From NCBI GenBank assembly GCA_900078405.1, contig FLTS01000001.1, positions 2,132,626 through 2,196,625 of the forward strand: a DNA stretch of 64,000 nucleotides. The letters run 5' to 3'. A model generated the notes under the pieces. It was not told the origin of the DNA. It made no database searches and saw nothing but the letters and a program-made list of their open reading frames with translations. The stretch is from an uncultured Stenotrophomonas sp. Its GTDB lineage: Bacteria; Pseudomonadota; Gammaproteobacteria; Xanthomonadales; Xanthomonadaceae. The translations under genes were made by a program, and so were the position numbers. Positions 8,676-17,821 of the stretch are shown in pieces (within the stretch, counting starts at the first letter, position 1; every line of letters starts with the position of its first letter).

Positions 8676-9599
8676 TCAGCTCCCGGCCTGCAAGTCACGG
8701 CGCGCGTTGAGGTAATCGGCGGCGGTGATCGCCTTGCCGCCCTCGCGCTGCACCACGCGCAGGCGCAACACACCCTGCCCGCAGGCGATGTCGATGCCGT
8801 CGCGCGATGCGCCGAGCACCGTGCCCGGTGCCTTGTCACGGTTGTCGTCCAGGGCCACCGCACCGTGGATGCGCACGCGCTCGCCGGCCAGCATGGCCTC
8901 GGCCACCGGCCACGGGTTGAAGGCGCGCACCTTGCGCGCCAGTGCAGCGGCGTCCTGCGCCCAGTCCAGCTTGGCCTCGGCCTTGTCCAGCTTGTGCGCG
9001 TAGGTGACGCCTTCGACCGGCTGCGGATGCGCCACCGGCTTCAGCCCGGCGCGCAGCAGGCCGAGGCCATCGGACAATACCTGAGCGCCCAGCACCGCAA
9101 GGCGGTCATGCAGCAGGCCGCCGGTGTCGGTATCGGCAATCGGCGTGCGCTGGCTCAGCAGCACCGGGCCGGTATCGAGGCCGGCCTCCATCTGCATCAG
9201 ACAGACCCCGGTTTCGGCATCGCCGGCTTCGATCGCGCGCTGGATCGGCGCCGCGCCGCGCCAGCGTGGCAGCAGCGAGGCATGCACGTTCCAGCAGCCG
9301 TGGGTCGGGATCGCCAGCACCGCCTTGGGCAGGATCAGGCCATAGGCGACCACCACCATCAGGTCCGGCTGCAAATCGCGCAGCTGCTGCTGCGCCTCCG
9401 GCGTCTTCAGCGTTTCCGGCTGGAATACCGGGATGCCGCGGGCGATGGCGTCGAGCTTGACCGGCGACGGCATCAGCCCGCGGCCACGGCCGGCCGGGCG
9501 GTCGGGCTGGGTGTAGACGGCCACCACTTCGTGCTGGCGGGCGGCCGCCCCCAGCGAGGCAACGGCGAATTCCGGCGTACCGGCGAAGACGATTTTCAT
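8676..9599 (-). CDS. fmt: Methionyl-tRNA formyltransferase
   Basis: A 307-residue enzyme that formylates initiator Met-tRNA with 10-formyltetrahydrofolate. The N terminus [13 protein letters not shown] and the central [20 protein letters not shown] (catalytic Asn/His with SLLPRWRG, about residues 108-127) are diagnostic, followed by [20 protein letters not shown]. The C-terminal OB-like domain ends in [16 protein letters not shown]. The length fits the family. It lies 178 bp downstream of def on the same strand and 4 bp upstream of rsmB; the def-fmt gap holds short GGGGAAT/ATTCCCC inverted repeats. Confidence 0.97.
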   Translation of the reverse strand: MKIVFAGTPEFAVASLGAAARQHEVVAVYTQPDRPAGRGRGLMPSPVKLDAIARGIPVFQPETLKTPEAQQQLRDLQPDLMVVVAYGLILPKAVLAIPTHGCWNVHASLLPRWRGAAPIQRAIEAGDAETGVCLMQMEAGLDTGPVLLSQRTPIADTDTGGLLHDRLAVLGAQVLSDGLGLLRAGLKPVAHPQPVEGVTYAHKLDKAEAKLDWAQDAAALARKVRAFNPWPVAEAMLAGERVRIHGAVALDDNRDKAPGTVLGASRDGIDIACGQGVLRLRVVQREGGKAITAADYLNARRDLQAGS

Positions 9600-9777
9600 G
9601 GTGTCGAATCGGGGAATGGGGAAACAGGGAGCGGGAAACCAACGCGCGCGTGGGCCACCGCGGTACGGCGCAGACGCTCCCGATCACGCGCAACCATCGG
9701 CTTCGGGGAACCGCAGCGGCCAAACGGGCCCCGGGGAAATATCATTCCCCGTCCTCCGCCATCCCCGTTCCCGGCGG

Positions 9778-10293
9778 TCAAGCCACGTGCTTGCGCTGCT
9801 TGGCCAGTTTCTTGCGCACCATCTCGCGCTTGAGCGGGGACAGGTAGTCGATGAACAGCTTGCCGTCCAGGTGGTCCATCTCGTGCTGGATGCAGGTGGC
9901 CAGCAGGCCATCGGTCGCCAGCTCCTGCTCCTTGCCCGCGCGGTCGAGGAAACGCACGACGATGGAATCGGCGCGGGTCACGTCGGCGAAGATGCCAGGC
10001 ACCGACAGGCAGCCTTCCTGATAAACACGACCGCCTTCGCTGGCGTTGACGATATGCGGGTTGATGAACACCTGCGGCGCATCGTGTTCCTCGCTGATGT
10101 CGATGACCATGAAGCGCTTGTGCACGTCCACCTGGCTGGCAGCCAGGCCGATGCCCGGCGCGTCGTACATGGTCTGGAACATGTCGTCGAGCAGTTGCTG
10201 GAAGGCCGGGGTGGTCACCTCGGCGGCATCGACCAGCGCAGCCTTGGTGCGCAGGCGCGGGTCGGGGAATTCGAGAATGGGCAGAAGGGCCAT
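9778..10293 (-). CDS. def: Peptide deformylase
   Basis: A 171-residue metalloenzyme that removes the N-formyl group from nascent proteins. All three conserved motifs are present: [11 protein letters not shown] (about residue 48), EGCLSVPG with the metal-ligand Cys (about residue 94) and [12 protein letters not shown] with the two metal-ligand His and the catalytic Glu (about residue 136). First gene of the def-fmt-rsmB group and divergent from the LysM gene, with a 133-bp shared upstream region. Confidence 0.97.
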   Translation of the reverse strand: MALLPILEFPDPRLRTKAALVDAAEVTTPAFQQLLDDMFQTMYDAPGIGLAASQVDVHKRFMVIDISEEHDAPQVFINPHIVNASEGGRVYQEGCLSVPGIFADVTRADSIVVRFLDRAGKEQELATDGLLATCIQHEMDHLDGKLFIDYLSPLKREMVRKKLAKQRKHVA

Positions 10294-10359
10294 GAAGGGC
10301 TACCGATATGGGGTTGTGCCGTGCAATTCGGCAGGACGTCCCAATTCTAGCGCCTGTGC

Positions 10360-10390
10360 TTGCCCGGCGCCCCGGGTTCTGCACTATAGT
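10360..10390 (+). promoter_or_regulatory. Possible sigma-70 promoter of LysM gene
   Basis: TTGCCC at 10360-10365 and TATAGT at 10385-10390 are separated by 19 bp and lie 37 bp upstream of the LysM gene start, in the divergent region with def. The -10 box is good; the spacer is longer than ideal. Confidence 0.35.
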
Positions 10391-10426
10391 GCGCGAACCT
10401 GTTGGGGAATCAGGCAGATCGCAATC

Positions 10427-11563
10427 ATGCTGAAACAACTCCGTACGGTCGCCGCCGTCGCGTTGCTGACCGTCACGACCTATGCCGTGGCGGTGGAAGC
10501 CAATGGCACCCATCCCGAGACCTACGTGGTCAAGAAGGGTGACACGCTGTGGGACATCGCCGCCCGTTTCCTGAAGAAGCCGTGGCTTTGGCCGGAAATA
10601 TGGCAGGCCAACCCGCAGGTCCAGAACCCGCACCTGATTTATCCGGGCGACGTTCTGAGCCTGGCCTACCTCGACCGGGTGACGCCGCAAGGACAGGTCG
10701 AACCCGGCCCGCGCCAGGACGCACCGATCAACGCGGTGCCGCTGTCGGCGGTTGAACCGTTCCTGAAGAACCTGAACATCGTCGAGAGCTTCAAGGAACT
10801 GCCCTACGTGGTCAGCCTGGAAGACAGCCGCCTGCGCGCCAGCGCCGGCCAGCAGGCCTACGTGCGCGGGTTGCCCGACACCCAGCCCGGCCAGCGCTAC
10901 ATGGTAGTGCGCCCCACCGTGCGCTACGGCCAGCCCAAGCACAGCGCCGACCTCGACGCCCGCGGCGACACCACCCGGTTCAGCGGCAACCTGTGGAAGA
11001 GCTACGTTGCCAGCAGCGAACGCAGCGAACTGCTCGGCTACGAACTGGCCCAGGTCAACCTCGGCAGCGTGACCCACGTGGCCGCGGGCGAGGCCGGGAT
11101 CGCCACCCTGCTGCTGGAGGACAGCGGCCGCGAAGTGCGCGCCGGCGACCGGCTGGTGCCGGTGCAGGCCCAGCCCTACGACCTGCAGTTCATCCCGCAC
11201 GCGCCGAACACCACGTTTGCCGACGGCGACCTGCGCGTGCTGGCGGTGACCGACACCTTCACCTCCGGCGGCCCGCGCGACGTCATCGCCATCTCCGGCG
11301 GCGCCGGCGACGGCATCGACAACGGCACCGTGTTCTCCATCTGGCGCAGCGGCCGCCACGTCAACGACCAGGTCACCGGCATGGTCAGCTCGCGTGCCGA
11401 CGACGCCCTCAAACATGGCGCCGGCCGCGTGGAGATGCCGGACGAATACGCTGCCCACGCGATGGTGTTCCGTACCTTCGACAAGGTCAGCTACGCGCTG
11501 GTAATGGAAGGCACCAAGCCGGCCCGTGTCGGTTACAAGCTCAAGCATCCCGACGCCCGATAA
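10427..11563 (+). CDS. Exported LysM peptidoglycan-binding protein
   Basis: A 378-residue protein with a Sec signal peptide (MLKQLRTVAAVALLTVTTYA, cleavage probably near AVA-VEA) followed directly by one LysM domain (about residues 33-85: YVVKKGDTLWDIAARFL, then NPHLIYPGDVL). The remaining 280 residues form an extracytoplasmic domain without a recognised catalytic motif. Xanthomonadales commonly carry such a LysM gene between def and dprA. It probably binds peptidoglycan in the periplasm; whether it has another activity is unknown. ATG 10427 is the start that gives an intact signal peptide. Confidence 0.85.
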   Translation: MLKQLRTVAAVALLTVTTYAVAVEANGTHPETYVVKKGDTLWDIAARFLKKPWLWPEIWQANPQVQNPHLIYPGDVLSLAYLDRVTPQGQVEPGPRQDAPINAVPLSAVEPFLKNLNIVESFKELPYVVSLEDSRLRASAGQQAYVRGLPDTQPGQRYMVVRPTVRYGQPKHSADLDARGDTTRFSGNLWKSYVASSERSELLGYELAQVNLGSVTHVAAGEAGIATLLLEDSGREVRAGDRLVPVQAQPYDLQFIPHAPNTTFADGDLRVLAVTDTFTSGGPRDVIAISGGAGDGIDNGTVFSIWRSGRHVNDQVTGMVSSRADDALKHGAGRVEMPDEYAAHAMVFRTFDKVSYALVMEGTKPARVGYKLKHPDAR

Positions 11564-11592
11564 GGCCTCGCGGCAAAATCCCACGCAACATA

Positions 11593-11618
11593 ACGACGGC
11601 GCCCCAGGGCGCCGTCGT
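11593..11618. terminator. Hairpin between LysM gene and dprA
   Basis: ACGACGGCGCCC (11593-11604) and GGGCGCCGTCGT (11607-11618) form a strong stem with a very short loop, followed by CGTTTCC. The run of T is short, so termination is probable but may be incomplete. Confidence 0.55.
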
Positions 11619-11641
11619 CGTTTCCGCGCCAGCATCGGCCG

Positions 11642-12775
11642 ATGGCTTCCCTCGTTTCCGGCGACACCGATGCATTGCTGGTGCTGGCTCTGTCCGGCGG
11701 CCCGCTGCAGCCACTGCGCACGCTGCTCGACCAGTACGGTGACGCCACCCGCGCGCTTTCGGCCACCGCCGCGGCATGGCGCGCGGCCGGCTGCACGCCC
11801 GGTCAATGCAGCGCCCTCGCCGCACCCGATGCAACCGCGCTGGAGCGGGCGCAGCTCTGGCTGCAGCAGCCGCGCCACCACCTGCTGGGCTGGCACGATC
11901 CCGACTACCCAGCGCTGTTGCGCGACAGCCCCAATCCACCGCCGGCACTGTTCGTCGACGGCAATCCAGCCAGCCTGTGGCGGCCGGCGATTGCAGTGGT
12001 CGGCAGCCGCAACCCCAGCGCCGGTGGCCGCGACAACACGCGCGAATTCACCGCCGCGCTGGCCGCCGCCGGCTTCACCATCGCCAGCGGGTTGGCCGCC
12101 GGCGTGGACGCCATTGCCCACCAGACCGCCTTGACCGGCAGCGGCGGCACGCTTGCGGTGATCGGCACCGGCCCGGACATTGCCTACCCGCGCCACCACG
12201 GGCCGCTGCAGGAACAGGTGGCCGCCAGCGGCGCAGTGGTCAGCGAATATCCACCGGGCACGCCACCGCGCAGCGGCCAGTTCCCCGCCCGCAACCGGCT
12301 GCTGGCCGCGTTGACGCTGGGCACGCTGGTGATCGAAGCCGCCGAACGGTCCGGCGCGCTGATCACCGCCCGGCTCGCCGCCGAGGCCGGGCGCGAGGTG
12401 TTCGCCGTGCCCGGCTCCATCCACAACCCGATGGCACGCGGCTGCCACCGCCTGATCCGCGGTGGCGCAACGCTGGCAACCTGTGCCACGGACATCCTCG
12501 ACGACGTGGCCAACCTGGCCGGGGAACTGGCCGGCGCCTTGCAAAAGCGGCTGTGTGCCCCCACTCAAGGCGGTCCGGGAGTGCCGCTTCCGGCCCCACC
12601 CCCGCCGGACCCGGACTACCAGCGCTTGTGGAAAGCACTGGGTCACGACCCAACCGGTATGGATTCATTGATCGAACGCACCGGATTGACGGCCGCCAGC
12701 CTGTCATCCATGCTGCTGGTCATGGAACTGGAAGGTAAGGTATCGGCCGCCCACGGCCGCTATACCCGTATCTGA
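11642..12775 (+). CDS. dprA: DNA processing protein DprA
   Basis: A 377-residue DprA/Smf protein, which loads RecA on incoming single-stranded DNA during natural transformation. The Rossmann-fold core carries AIAVVGSRNPSAGG (about residue 117), IASGLAAGVDAIAHQTAL, and FPARNRLLAALTLGTLVIEA with SGALITARLAAEAGREVFAVPG. The C-terminal winged-helix-like domain (about residues 315-377, GMDSLIERTGLTAASLSSML) is complete. smg follows 42 bp downstream. No other competence gene lies next to it. Confidence 0.95.
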   Translation: MASLVSGDTDALLVLALSGGPLQPLRTLLDQYGDATRALSATAAAWRAAGCTPGQCSALAAPDATALERAQLWLQQPRHHLLGWHDPDYPALLRDSPNPPPALFVDGNPASLWRPAIAVVGSRNPSAGGRDNTREFTAALAAAGFTIASGLAAGVDAIAHQTALTGSGGTLAVIGTGPDIAYPRHHGPLQEQVAASGAVVSEYPPGTPPRSGQFPARNRLLAALTLGTLVIEAAERSGALITARLAAEAGREVFAVPGSIHNPMARGCHRLIRGGATLATCATDILDDVANLAGELAGALQKRLCAPTQGGPGVPLPAPPPPDPDYQRLWKALGHDPTGMDSLIERTGLTAASLSSMLLVMELEGKVSAAHGRYTRI

Positions 12776-12817
12776 GGTTCTTCACCTCCACAGCGCCGTT
12801 GGCGCAGGCCGAGGGTA

Positions 12818-13291
12818 ATGAAAGAGAGCATCCTGGACGTCCTGCTGTACCTGTTCGAACACTATTTCAGCGAGGATGCCGACCCGGTCCGCGACCGCGA
12901 TTCCCTGCAGACCGGCCTGATCCAGGCCGGCTTCAGCCCGACCGAGATCAACAAGGCCTTCGACTGGCTCGACGCCCTGGCCGAGCAACGCCCGGCCGTG
13001 GCCCGGCCGCACGTGGCCGGGCCGGTGCGCATCTTCCACGGCGCCGAACTGGACAAGCTGGACGTGGAATGCCGCGGCTTCCTGCTGTTCCTCGAACAAC
13101 AGGGCATCCTCGACGCCGACCAGCGCGAGCTGGTGCTGGACCGGGCGATGGCGCTGGACCAGGACGAGCTGGACCTGGATGACCTGAAGTGGGTGGTATT
13201 GATGGTGCTGTTCAACCAGCCAGGTGCGGAAGCCGCCTACGCCTGGATGGAAACCCAGATGTTCGTTGACGAACCCGAACCCCTGCACTGA
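12818..13291 (+). CDS. smg: Smg family protein (DUF494)
   Basis: A 157-residue acidic protein of the Smg/DUF494 family, with the usual start [16 protein letters not shown] and the internal [18 protein letters not shown]. In gammaproteobacteria smg normally lies between dprA and topA, as here. Its biochemical function is not established. GAGGG lies 4 bp upstream of the ATG. Confidence 0.93.
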   Translation: MKESILDVLLYLFEHYFSEDADPVRDRDSLQTGLIQAGFSPTEINKAFDWLDALAEQRPAVARPHVAGPVRIFHGAELDKLDVECRGFLLFLEQQGILDADQRELVLDRAMALDQDELDLDDLKWVVLMVLFNQPGAEAAYAWMETQMFVDEPEPLH

Positions 13292-13327
13292 GCCACGCGA
13301 CGTGCATGGATGCATGAGGATACCCAC

Positions 13328-14047
13328 GTGAGCCAGTGGTTCTACGCCGAAGGCAACCGCGAACGCCGCGGCCCGCTGCCTGCCGAAAACATCGTCGAAC
13401 TGTTCCGTTCCGGCCGCATCGTCGGCGATACCCTGGTCTGGCGCGAAGGTGCCGGCGACTGGCAGCCGCTGCGCAACTTCGCCGCCGAACTGGGGCTGGA
13501 CGAGGCCGCGACGCCTTCCCCCGGCCCCGCCGCGCCACCGTTGCCGCCGCCGGTGCAGCACCTGCCCCCGGCAGCCCCGGCCACATCCACGCCCGCTGCC
13601 AAACCGGGCCTGTCCGGTTGCGCCGTCGTCGGCATCGTCGTCGCGGTGGTCGGCGTGGTGCTGGTCGCCATCGCCGGCATCCTCGCGGCCATCGCGGTGC
13701 CGGCCTACGCCGAGTACATGCAGCGCTCGAAAACCGCCATCGCCCATGCCCAGCTGCTGCCGCTGCAGGCTGAGGTGGAGGCCTTCGCACAGGCCCACCG
13801 CCGCTGCCCGGTCAACGGCGACGAGGGCTTCGGCGAACCGGAAGCGCTGGCCAGCGGCGAGGTTGCCTCGGTGCGCGTCGGCCGCTTCGGGAACGGGCAT
13901 TGCGGCATCGAAGCGCGCCTGCACGTCCCCGGCCGCGATGCACTCGATGGCAAGGCGATCTGGCTCGACTACGATAGCGACACCGGTGCATGGCGATGCA
14001 GCTCCGACGTGGCAGACAAGCTCCTGCCCGCGGGTTGCCGCGGCTGA
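13328..14047 (+). CDS. GYF_2 domain plus pilin-like membrane segment
   Basis: A 239-residue protein of mixed build. Residues 1-50 form a GYF_2 (DUF4339) domain (SQWFYAEGNRERRGPLPAEN, LVWREGAGDWQPL). A Pro/Ala-rich linker follows to about residue 95, then a hydrophobic helix that ends in GILAAIAVPAYAEYMQRSKT, closely resembling the helix of type IV pilins. The prepilin cleavage site (G-FTLIE) is absent, so it is not an ordinary pilin. The C-terminal 110 residues contain three Cys. GTG 13328 is preferred over ATG 13310 because GAGGA sits 7 bp before it and the neighbouring paralogous domain starts the same way (MSEWYY). Confidence 0.75.
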   Translation: MSQWFYAEGNRERRGPLPAENIVELFRSGRIVGDTLVWREGAGDWQPLRNFAAELGLDEAATPSPGPAAPPLPPPVQHLPPAAPATSTPAAKPGLSGCAVVGIVVAVVGVVLVAIAGILAAIAVPAYAEYMQRSKTAIAHAQLLPLQAEVEAFAQAHRRCPVNGDEGFGEPEALASGEVASVRVGRFGNGHCGIEARLHVPGRDALDGKAIWLDYDSDTGAWRCSSDVADKLLPAGCRG

Positions 14048-14085
14048 TGCCGGACACAACCAATTTTTCCGGGGAAAACCAAGAG

Positions 14086-14997
14086 ATGAGTGAGTGGTAC
14101 TACGCCGATGCCCGGCGCGAGCGGCACGGCCCGGTGGACGCGGGCGTCATCCGCGACAAGTTCCGCAGCGGGGAGCTGGACCTGTCCACGCTGGTCTGGT
14201 GCGAGGGCATGATGGAATGGAAGCCGCTTTCGGCGATGGCCGACGAGCTGCAACTGCTGATACAGGCCAATACCGGCATCGACCTGCGTGCGGACTACAC
14301 CGCCATCGCGAACGGCACCGCCACCTACACCCCCTACGCCGCGTCGGCGGCCACGCTGGAGGAACGGAGTTCGGCGGTACAGGGCGGGGAAATCGTCCAC
14401 GCCGGGCTGTGGCGGCGCTTTGCCGCCTCGTGCATCGACAGCATCGTCACCGCCGTGGCTTCGTATGCGCTGCTGATCCCGCTGTTCCTGGTGTTCGGCC
14501 TGAGCATGAGCACCCTGGCGCAGTCCGAGCTGGCCGGTGCCGGCGTATCGATCGGCTTCGTGATCACCCAGTACTCCATCAGCATCCTGGTGCCGGCGCT
14601 GTATTTCGGCTGGATGCAGTCGTCCAGCAGCATGGCCAGCCTCGGCAAGATGGCGGTGGGCATCAAGGTGGTGCGCGGCAATGGCGAGCGCCTGAGCTTC
14701 TGGCGCAGCTTCCTGCGCTACATCGCCCTAATCCTGTTCACCCTGGTCACCTGCGGCCTGGGCATGTTCATCGCCGGCCTGATGGTGGCCTTCACCGAGC
14801 GCAAGCAGGGCGTGCACGACATGATCTGCGACACCCTCGTGGTGGACCGGTGGGCCTTCACCAATCACCCGGAATGGCAGCAGCACGGGCTGGGTACGGT
14901 GACCATCGTGGTGCTGTCGATCTTCGGCCTGCTGATGCTGGTCGGCATCATCGGCATCGTGGCCCTGTTCGGCATCATCGCCAGCCACGGCGGCTGA
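14086..14997 (+). CDS. GYF_2 and RDD domain membrane protein
   Basis: A 303-residue protein with an N-terminal GYF_2 domain (SEWYYADARRERHGPVDAG, LVWCEGMMEWKPL) and an RDD-family membrane domain from about residue 105 (AGLWRRFAASCIDSIVTAV, the Arg-Asp-Asp-like start) to about residue 255 (ERKQGVHDMICDTLVV). A further transmembrane helix closes the protein. It lies 38 bp after the GYF_2-pilin-like gene and shares its N-terminal domain, so the two are probably functionally linked. No substrate or transport role can be assigned. Confidence 0.8.
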   Translation: MSEWYYADARRERHGPVDAGVIRDKFRSGELDLSTLVWCEGMMEWKPLSAMADELQLLIQANTGIDLRADYTAIANGTATYTPYAASAATLEERSSAVQGGEIVHAGLWRRFAASCIDSIVTAVASYALLIPLFLVFGLSMSTLAQSELAGAGVSIGFVITQYSISILVPALYFGWMQSSSSMASLGKMAVGIKVVRGNGERLSFWRSFLRYIALILFTLVTCGLGMFIAGLMVAFTERKQGVHDMICDTLVVDRWAFTNHPEWQQHGLGTVTIVVLSIFGLLMLVGIIGIVALFGIIASHGG

Positions 14998-15015
14998 GGC
15001 GCCGGCCGCGGGTGC

Positions 15016-15090
15016 TTGACAGCGCCCATCCCGGCATGATTCCTCTAAATAAGGAAGAAAGCTGAACGCCCGGGCACCTGCCCGGGCGTT
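15016..15090 (+). promoter_or_regulatory. TTGACA box and perfect hairpin upstream of topA
   Basis: TTGACA at 15016-15021 is a consensus -35 box, but only weak -10 candidates follow (ATTCCT at 15039 with 17-bp spacing, or TAAATA at 15046). Downstream, AACGCCCGGGCA (15065-15076) and TGCCCGGGCGTT (15079-15090) form a perfect 12-bp stem. This could be the topA promoter and leader, an attenuator, or a short transcript ending at the hairpin. Confidence 0.35.
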
Positions 15091-15188
15091 GCGCATATCC
15101 ATCACGGCCGAATCGGCTTCACTAACGGGCGCGTTTGCGCCACCCTAGCGCCCCCATCGGGGCGCTTCCGCCCCAAGAAAGCAACGAC

Positions 15189-17687
15189 ATGCCCAAGCAC
15201 CTGCTCATCGTCGAATCGCCGGCCAAGGCCAAGACGATCAACAAATACCTCGGCAAGGACTTCACCGTCCTGGCCTCGTATGGGCATGTGCGCGATCTGG
15301 TACCGAAGGAAGGCGCGGTCGATCCCGACCACGGCTTCGCCATGCGTTACGACCTGATCGAGAAGAACGAGAAACATGTCGAGGCCATCGCCAAGGCGGC
15401 CAAGGCGGCCGACGACATCTACCTGGCGACCGACCCGGACCGCGAGGGCGAGGCGATCAGCTGGCACATCGCCGAGATCCTGAAGGAACGCGGGCTGCTG
15501 AAGGACAAGCCGATGCAGCGGGTGGTGTTCACCGAAATCACCCCGCGCGCGATCAAGGAAGCGATGAACCAGCCGCGTGCCATCGCCGCCGACCTGGTCG
15601 ACGCGCAGCAGGCGCGCCGGGCACTCGATTACCTGGTCGGCTTCAACCTCTCGCCGGTGCTGTGGCGCAAGGTGCAGCGCGGCCTGTCCGCCGGCCGCGT
15701 GCAAAGCCCGGCGCTGCGCATGATCGTCGAGCGCGAAGAAGAGATCGAAGCATTCAAGGCACGCGAATACTGGTCGATCGGCGCCGAGTGCGCGCACCCG
15801 ACGCAGCATTTCTCGGCCAAGCTGATCAAGCTGGACGGGCAGAAGTTCGAACAGTTCACCATCACCGACGGCGACACCGCCGAGGCCGCGCGGCTGCGCA
15901 TCCAGCAGGCTGCGCAGGGCCGGCTGCACGTCACCGACGTGGCCAGCAAGGAACGCAAGCGCCGCCCGGCACCGCCATTCACCACCTCCACCCTGCAGCA
16001 GGAAGCCTCGCGCAAGCTCGGCTTCACCACGCGCAAGACCATGCAGGTGGCGCAGAAGCTGTACGAAGGCGTGGCGATCGGCGACGAGGGCACGGTCGGC
16101 CTGATCTCGTACATGCGTACCGACTCGGTGAACCTGTCGCAGGACGCGCTGGCCGAGATCCGCGACGTCATCGCCCGCGACTATGGCACCACGTCGTTGC
16201 CGGACAAGCCCAACACCTACACCACCAAGAGCAAGAACGCGCAGGAAGCGCACGAAGCGGTGCGCCCGACCTCGGCACTGCGCACGCCGGCACAGGTGGC
16301 GCAGTTCCTCAGCGACGACGAACGCAAGCTGTACGAGTTGATCTGGAAGCGCGCGGTGGCCTGCCAGATGATCCCGGCCACGCTCAACACCGTCAGCGTC
16401 GACCTCTCCGCCGGCAGCGCGCACGTGTTCCGCGCCAGCGGCACCACCGTAGTGGTGGCCGGCTTCCTCGCCGTCTACGAGGAAGGCAAGGACAGCAAGA
16501 ATGCCGAGGACGAGGACGAGGGCCGCAAGCTGCCGGCGATGAAGCCCGGCGACAACGTGCCACTGGAACGCATCGCCGCCGACCAGCACTTCACCCAGCC
16601 ACCGCCGCGCTACACCGAAGCGGCGCTGGTCAAGGCGCTGGAGGAATACGGCATCGGCCGGCCCTCCACCTACGCTTCGATCATCCAGACCCTGCTGTTC
16701 CGCAAGTACACGGAGATGGAGGGCCGCAGCTTCAAGCCGACCGACGTCGGCCGCGCGGTCAGCAAGTTCCTGTCCAGCCACTTCACCCGCTACGTCGATT
16801 ACGACTTCACCGCCAAGCTCGAGGACGAACTGGACGCGGTGTCGCGTGGCGAAGAGGAATGGGTGCCGCTGATGCAGCGGTTCTGGGGCCCGTTCAAGGA
16901 GCTGGTCAGCGACAAGAGCGAATCGCTGGACCGCACCGACGCCGGCAGCGCGCGCGTGCTCGGCACCGATCCGAAGAGTGGCAAGGAAGTCAGTGCACGC
17001 ATCGGCCGTTTCGGCCCGATGGTGCAGATCGGCACCGTCGAGGACGAGGAGAAGCCCAAGTTCGCCTCGCTGCAGCCGGGCCAGAGCATCTACTCGATCT
17101 CGCTGGAAGAAGCGCTGAAGCTGTTCGACATGCCCCGCAAGCTCGGCGCCGACGCCAACGGCGAGGAAGTGAGCGTGGGCATCGGCCGCTTCGGCCCGTT
17201 CGCCAAGCGCGGCAGCACCTACGCCTCGCTGAAGAAGGAGGACGACCCGTACAAGATCGACCTGGCGCGGGCCGTGTTCCTGATCGAGGAGAAGGAAGAG
17301 ATCGCGCGCAACCGCATCATCAAGGAGTTCGAAGGCTCGGACATCCAGGTGCTCAATGGCCGCTTCGGCCCGTACATCAGCGACGGCACCCTCAACGGCA
17401 AGATTCCCAAGGACCGCGAGCCCGCCTCGCTGACCCTGGCCGAGGTGCAGCAGCTGATGGCCGAGACCGGCAAGCCGGCGCGCAAGGGCTTCGGCGCGAA
17501 GAAGGCGGCCACCAAGAAAGCCGCGGCAAAGAAGGAAGCGGCACCGAAGAAGGCCGCCGCGAAAAAAGCACCCGCAAAGAAGGCGGTGAAGAAGGCAGCC
17601 ACCAAGACCGCAGCCAAGAAGGCCGCGGCGAAGAAAACCGTGGTGAAGAAGAAAGCTGCGACGGCCGACGACGCGCCGCCGTTCTGA
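15189..17687 (+). CDS. topA: DNA topoisomerase I
   Basis: An 832-residue type IA topoisomerase that relaxes negative supercoils. The N terminus carries the Toprim domain (HLLIVESPAKAKTI; DPDREGEAISWHI); the active-site Tyr lies in GLISYMRTDSVNLS (about residue 315); EEYGIGRPSTYASII is the usual motif IV block. The C terminus lacks the CxxC zinc ribbons of E. coli TopA. Instead it has repeated Toprim_C-type modules (ARIGRFGPMVQIG, VGIGRFGPFAKRG, NGRFGPYISDG) and ends in a Lys/Ala-rich tail of about 65 residues (from about residue 765) resembling histone H1. This form is usual in Xanthomonadaceae. Confidence 0.96.
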   Translation: MPKHLLIVESPAKAKTINKYLGKDFTVLASYGHVRDLVPKEGAVDPDHGFAMRYDLIEKNEKHVEAIAKAAKAADDIYLATDPDREGEAISWHIAEILKERGLLKDKPMQRVVFTEITPRAIKEAMNQPRAIAADLVDAQQARRALDYLVGFNLSPVLWRKVQRGLSAGRVQSPALRMIVEREEEIEAFKAREYWSIGAECAHPTQHFSAKLIKLDGQKFEQFTITDGDTAEAARLRIQQAAQGRLHVTDVASKERKRRPAPPFTTSTLQQEASRKLGFTTRKTMQVAQKLYEGVAIGDEGTVGLISYMRTDSVNLSQDALAEIRDVIARDYGTTSLPDKPNTYTTKSKNAQEAHEAVRPTSALRTPAQVAQFLSDDERKLYELIWKRAVACQMIPATLNTVSVDLSAGSAHVFRASGTTVVVAGFLAVYEEGKDSKNAEDEDEGRKLPAMKPGDNVPLERIAADQHFTQPPPRYTEAALVKALEEYGIGRPSTYASIIQTLLFRKYTEMEGRSFKPTDVGRAVSKFLSSHFTRYVDYDFTAKLEDELDAVSRGEEEWVPLMQRFWGPFKELVSDKSESLDRTDAGSARVLGTDPKSGKEVSARIGRFGPMVQIGTVEDEEKPKFASLQPGQSIYSISLEEALKLFDMPRKLGADANGEEVSVGIGRFGPFAKRGSTYASLKKEDDPYKIDLARAVFLIEEKEEIARNRIIKEFEGSDIQVLNGRFGPYISDGTLNGKIPKDREPASLTLAEVQQLMAETGKPARKGFGAKKAATKKAAAKKEAAPKKAAAKKAPAKKAVKKAATKTAAKKAAAKKTVVKKKAATADDAPPF

Positions 17688-17735
17688 GACCAGCCCACCG
17701 CCATGCCGGCGGGAGGATAATCGGTACTCCCGCAG

Positions 17736-17758
17736 CAGGCCGCCCACCGGGCGGCCTG
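17736..17758 (+). terminator. Hairpin after topA
   Basis: CAGGCCGCCC (17736-17745), a 3-nt loop and GGGCGGCCTG (17749-17758) form a perfect 10-bp stem, 49 bp after the topA stop. There is no T tract, so a role as terminator is only likely. Confidence 0.45.
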
Positions 17759-17821
17759 TCCATTGCGCTCCACCCACGCCTGCGCGCCCGCCCTGCGTGC
17801 GGAAATCCCACGGTGCCGACC

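Noticed and set aside
13328..14047. A type IV pilin gene
   Set aside because: The pilin-like helix is internal, after a GYF_2 domain, and the prepilin peptidase site is missing.
15102..17777. An 891-codon open frame antisense to topA
   Set aside because: It mirrors the topA gene codon by codon, has low-complexity composition and no domain; such frames are expected opposite GC-rich genes.
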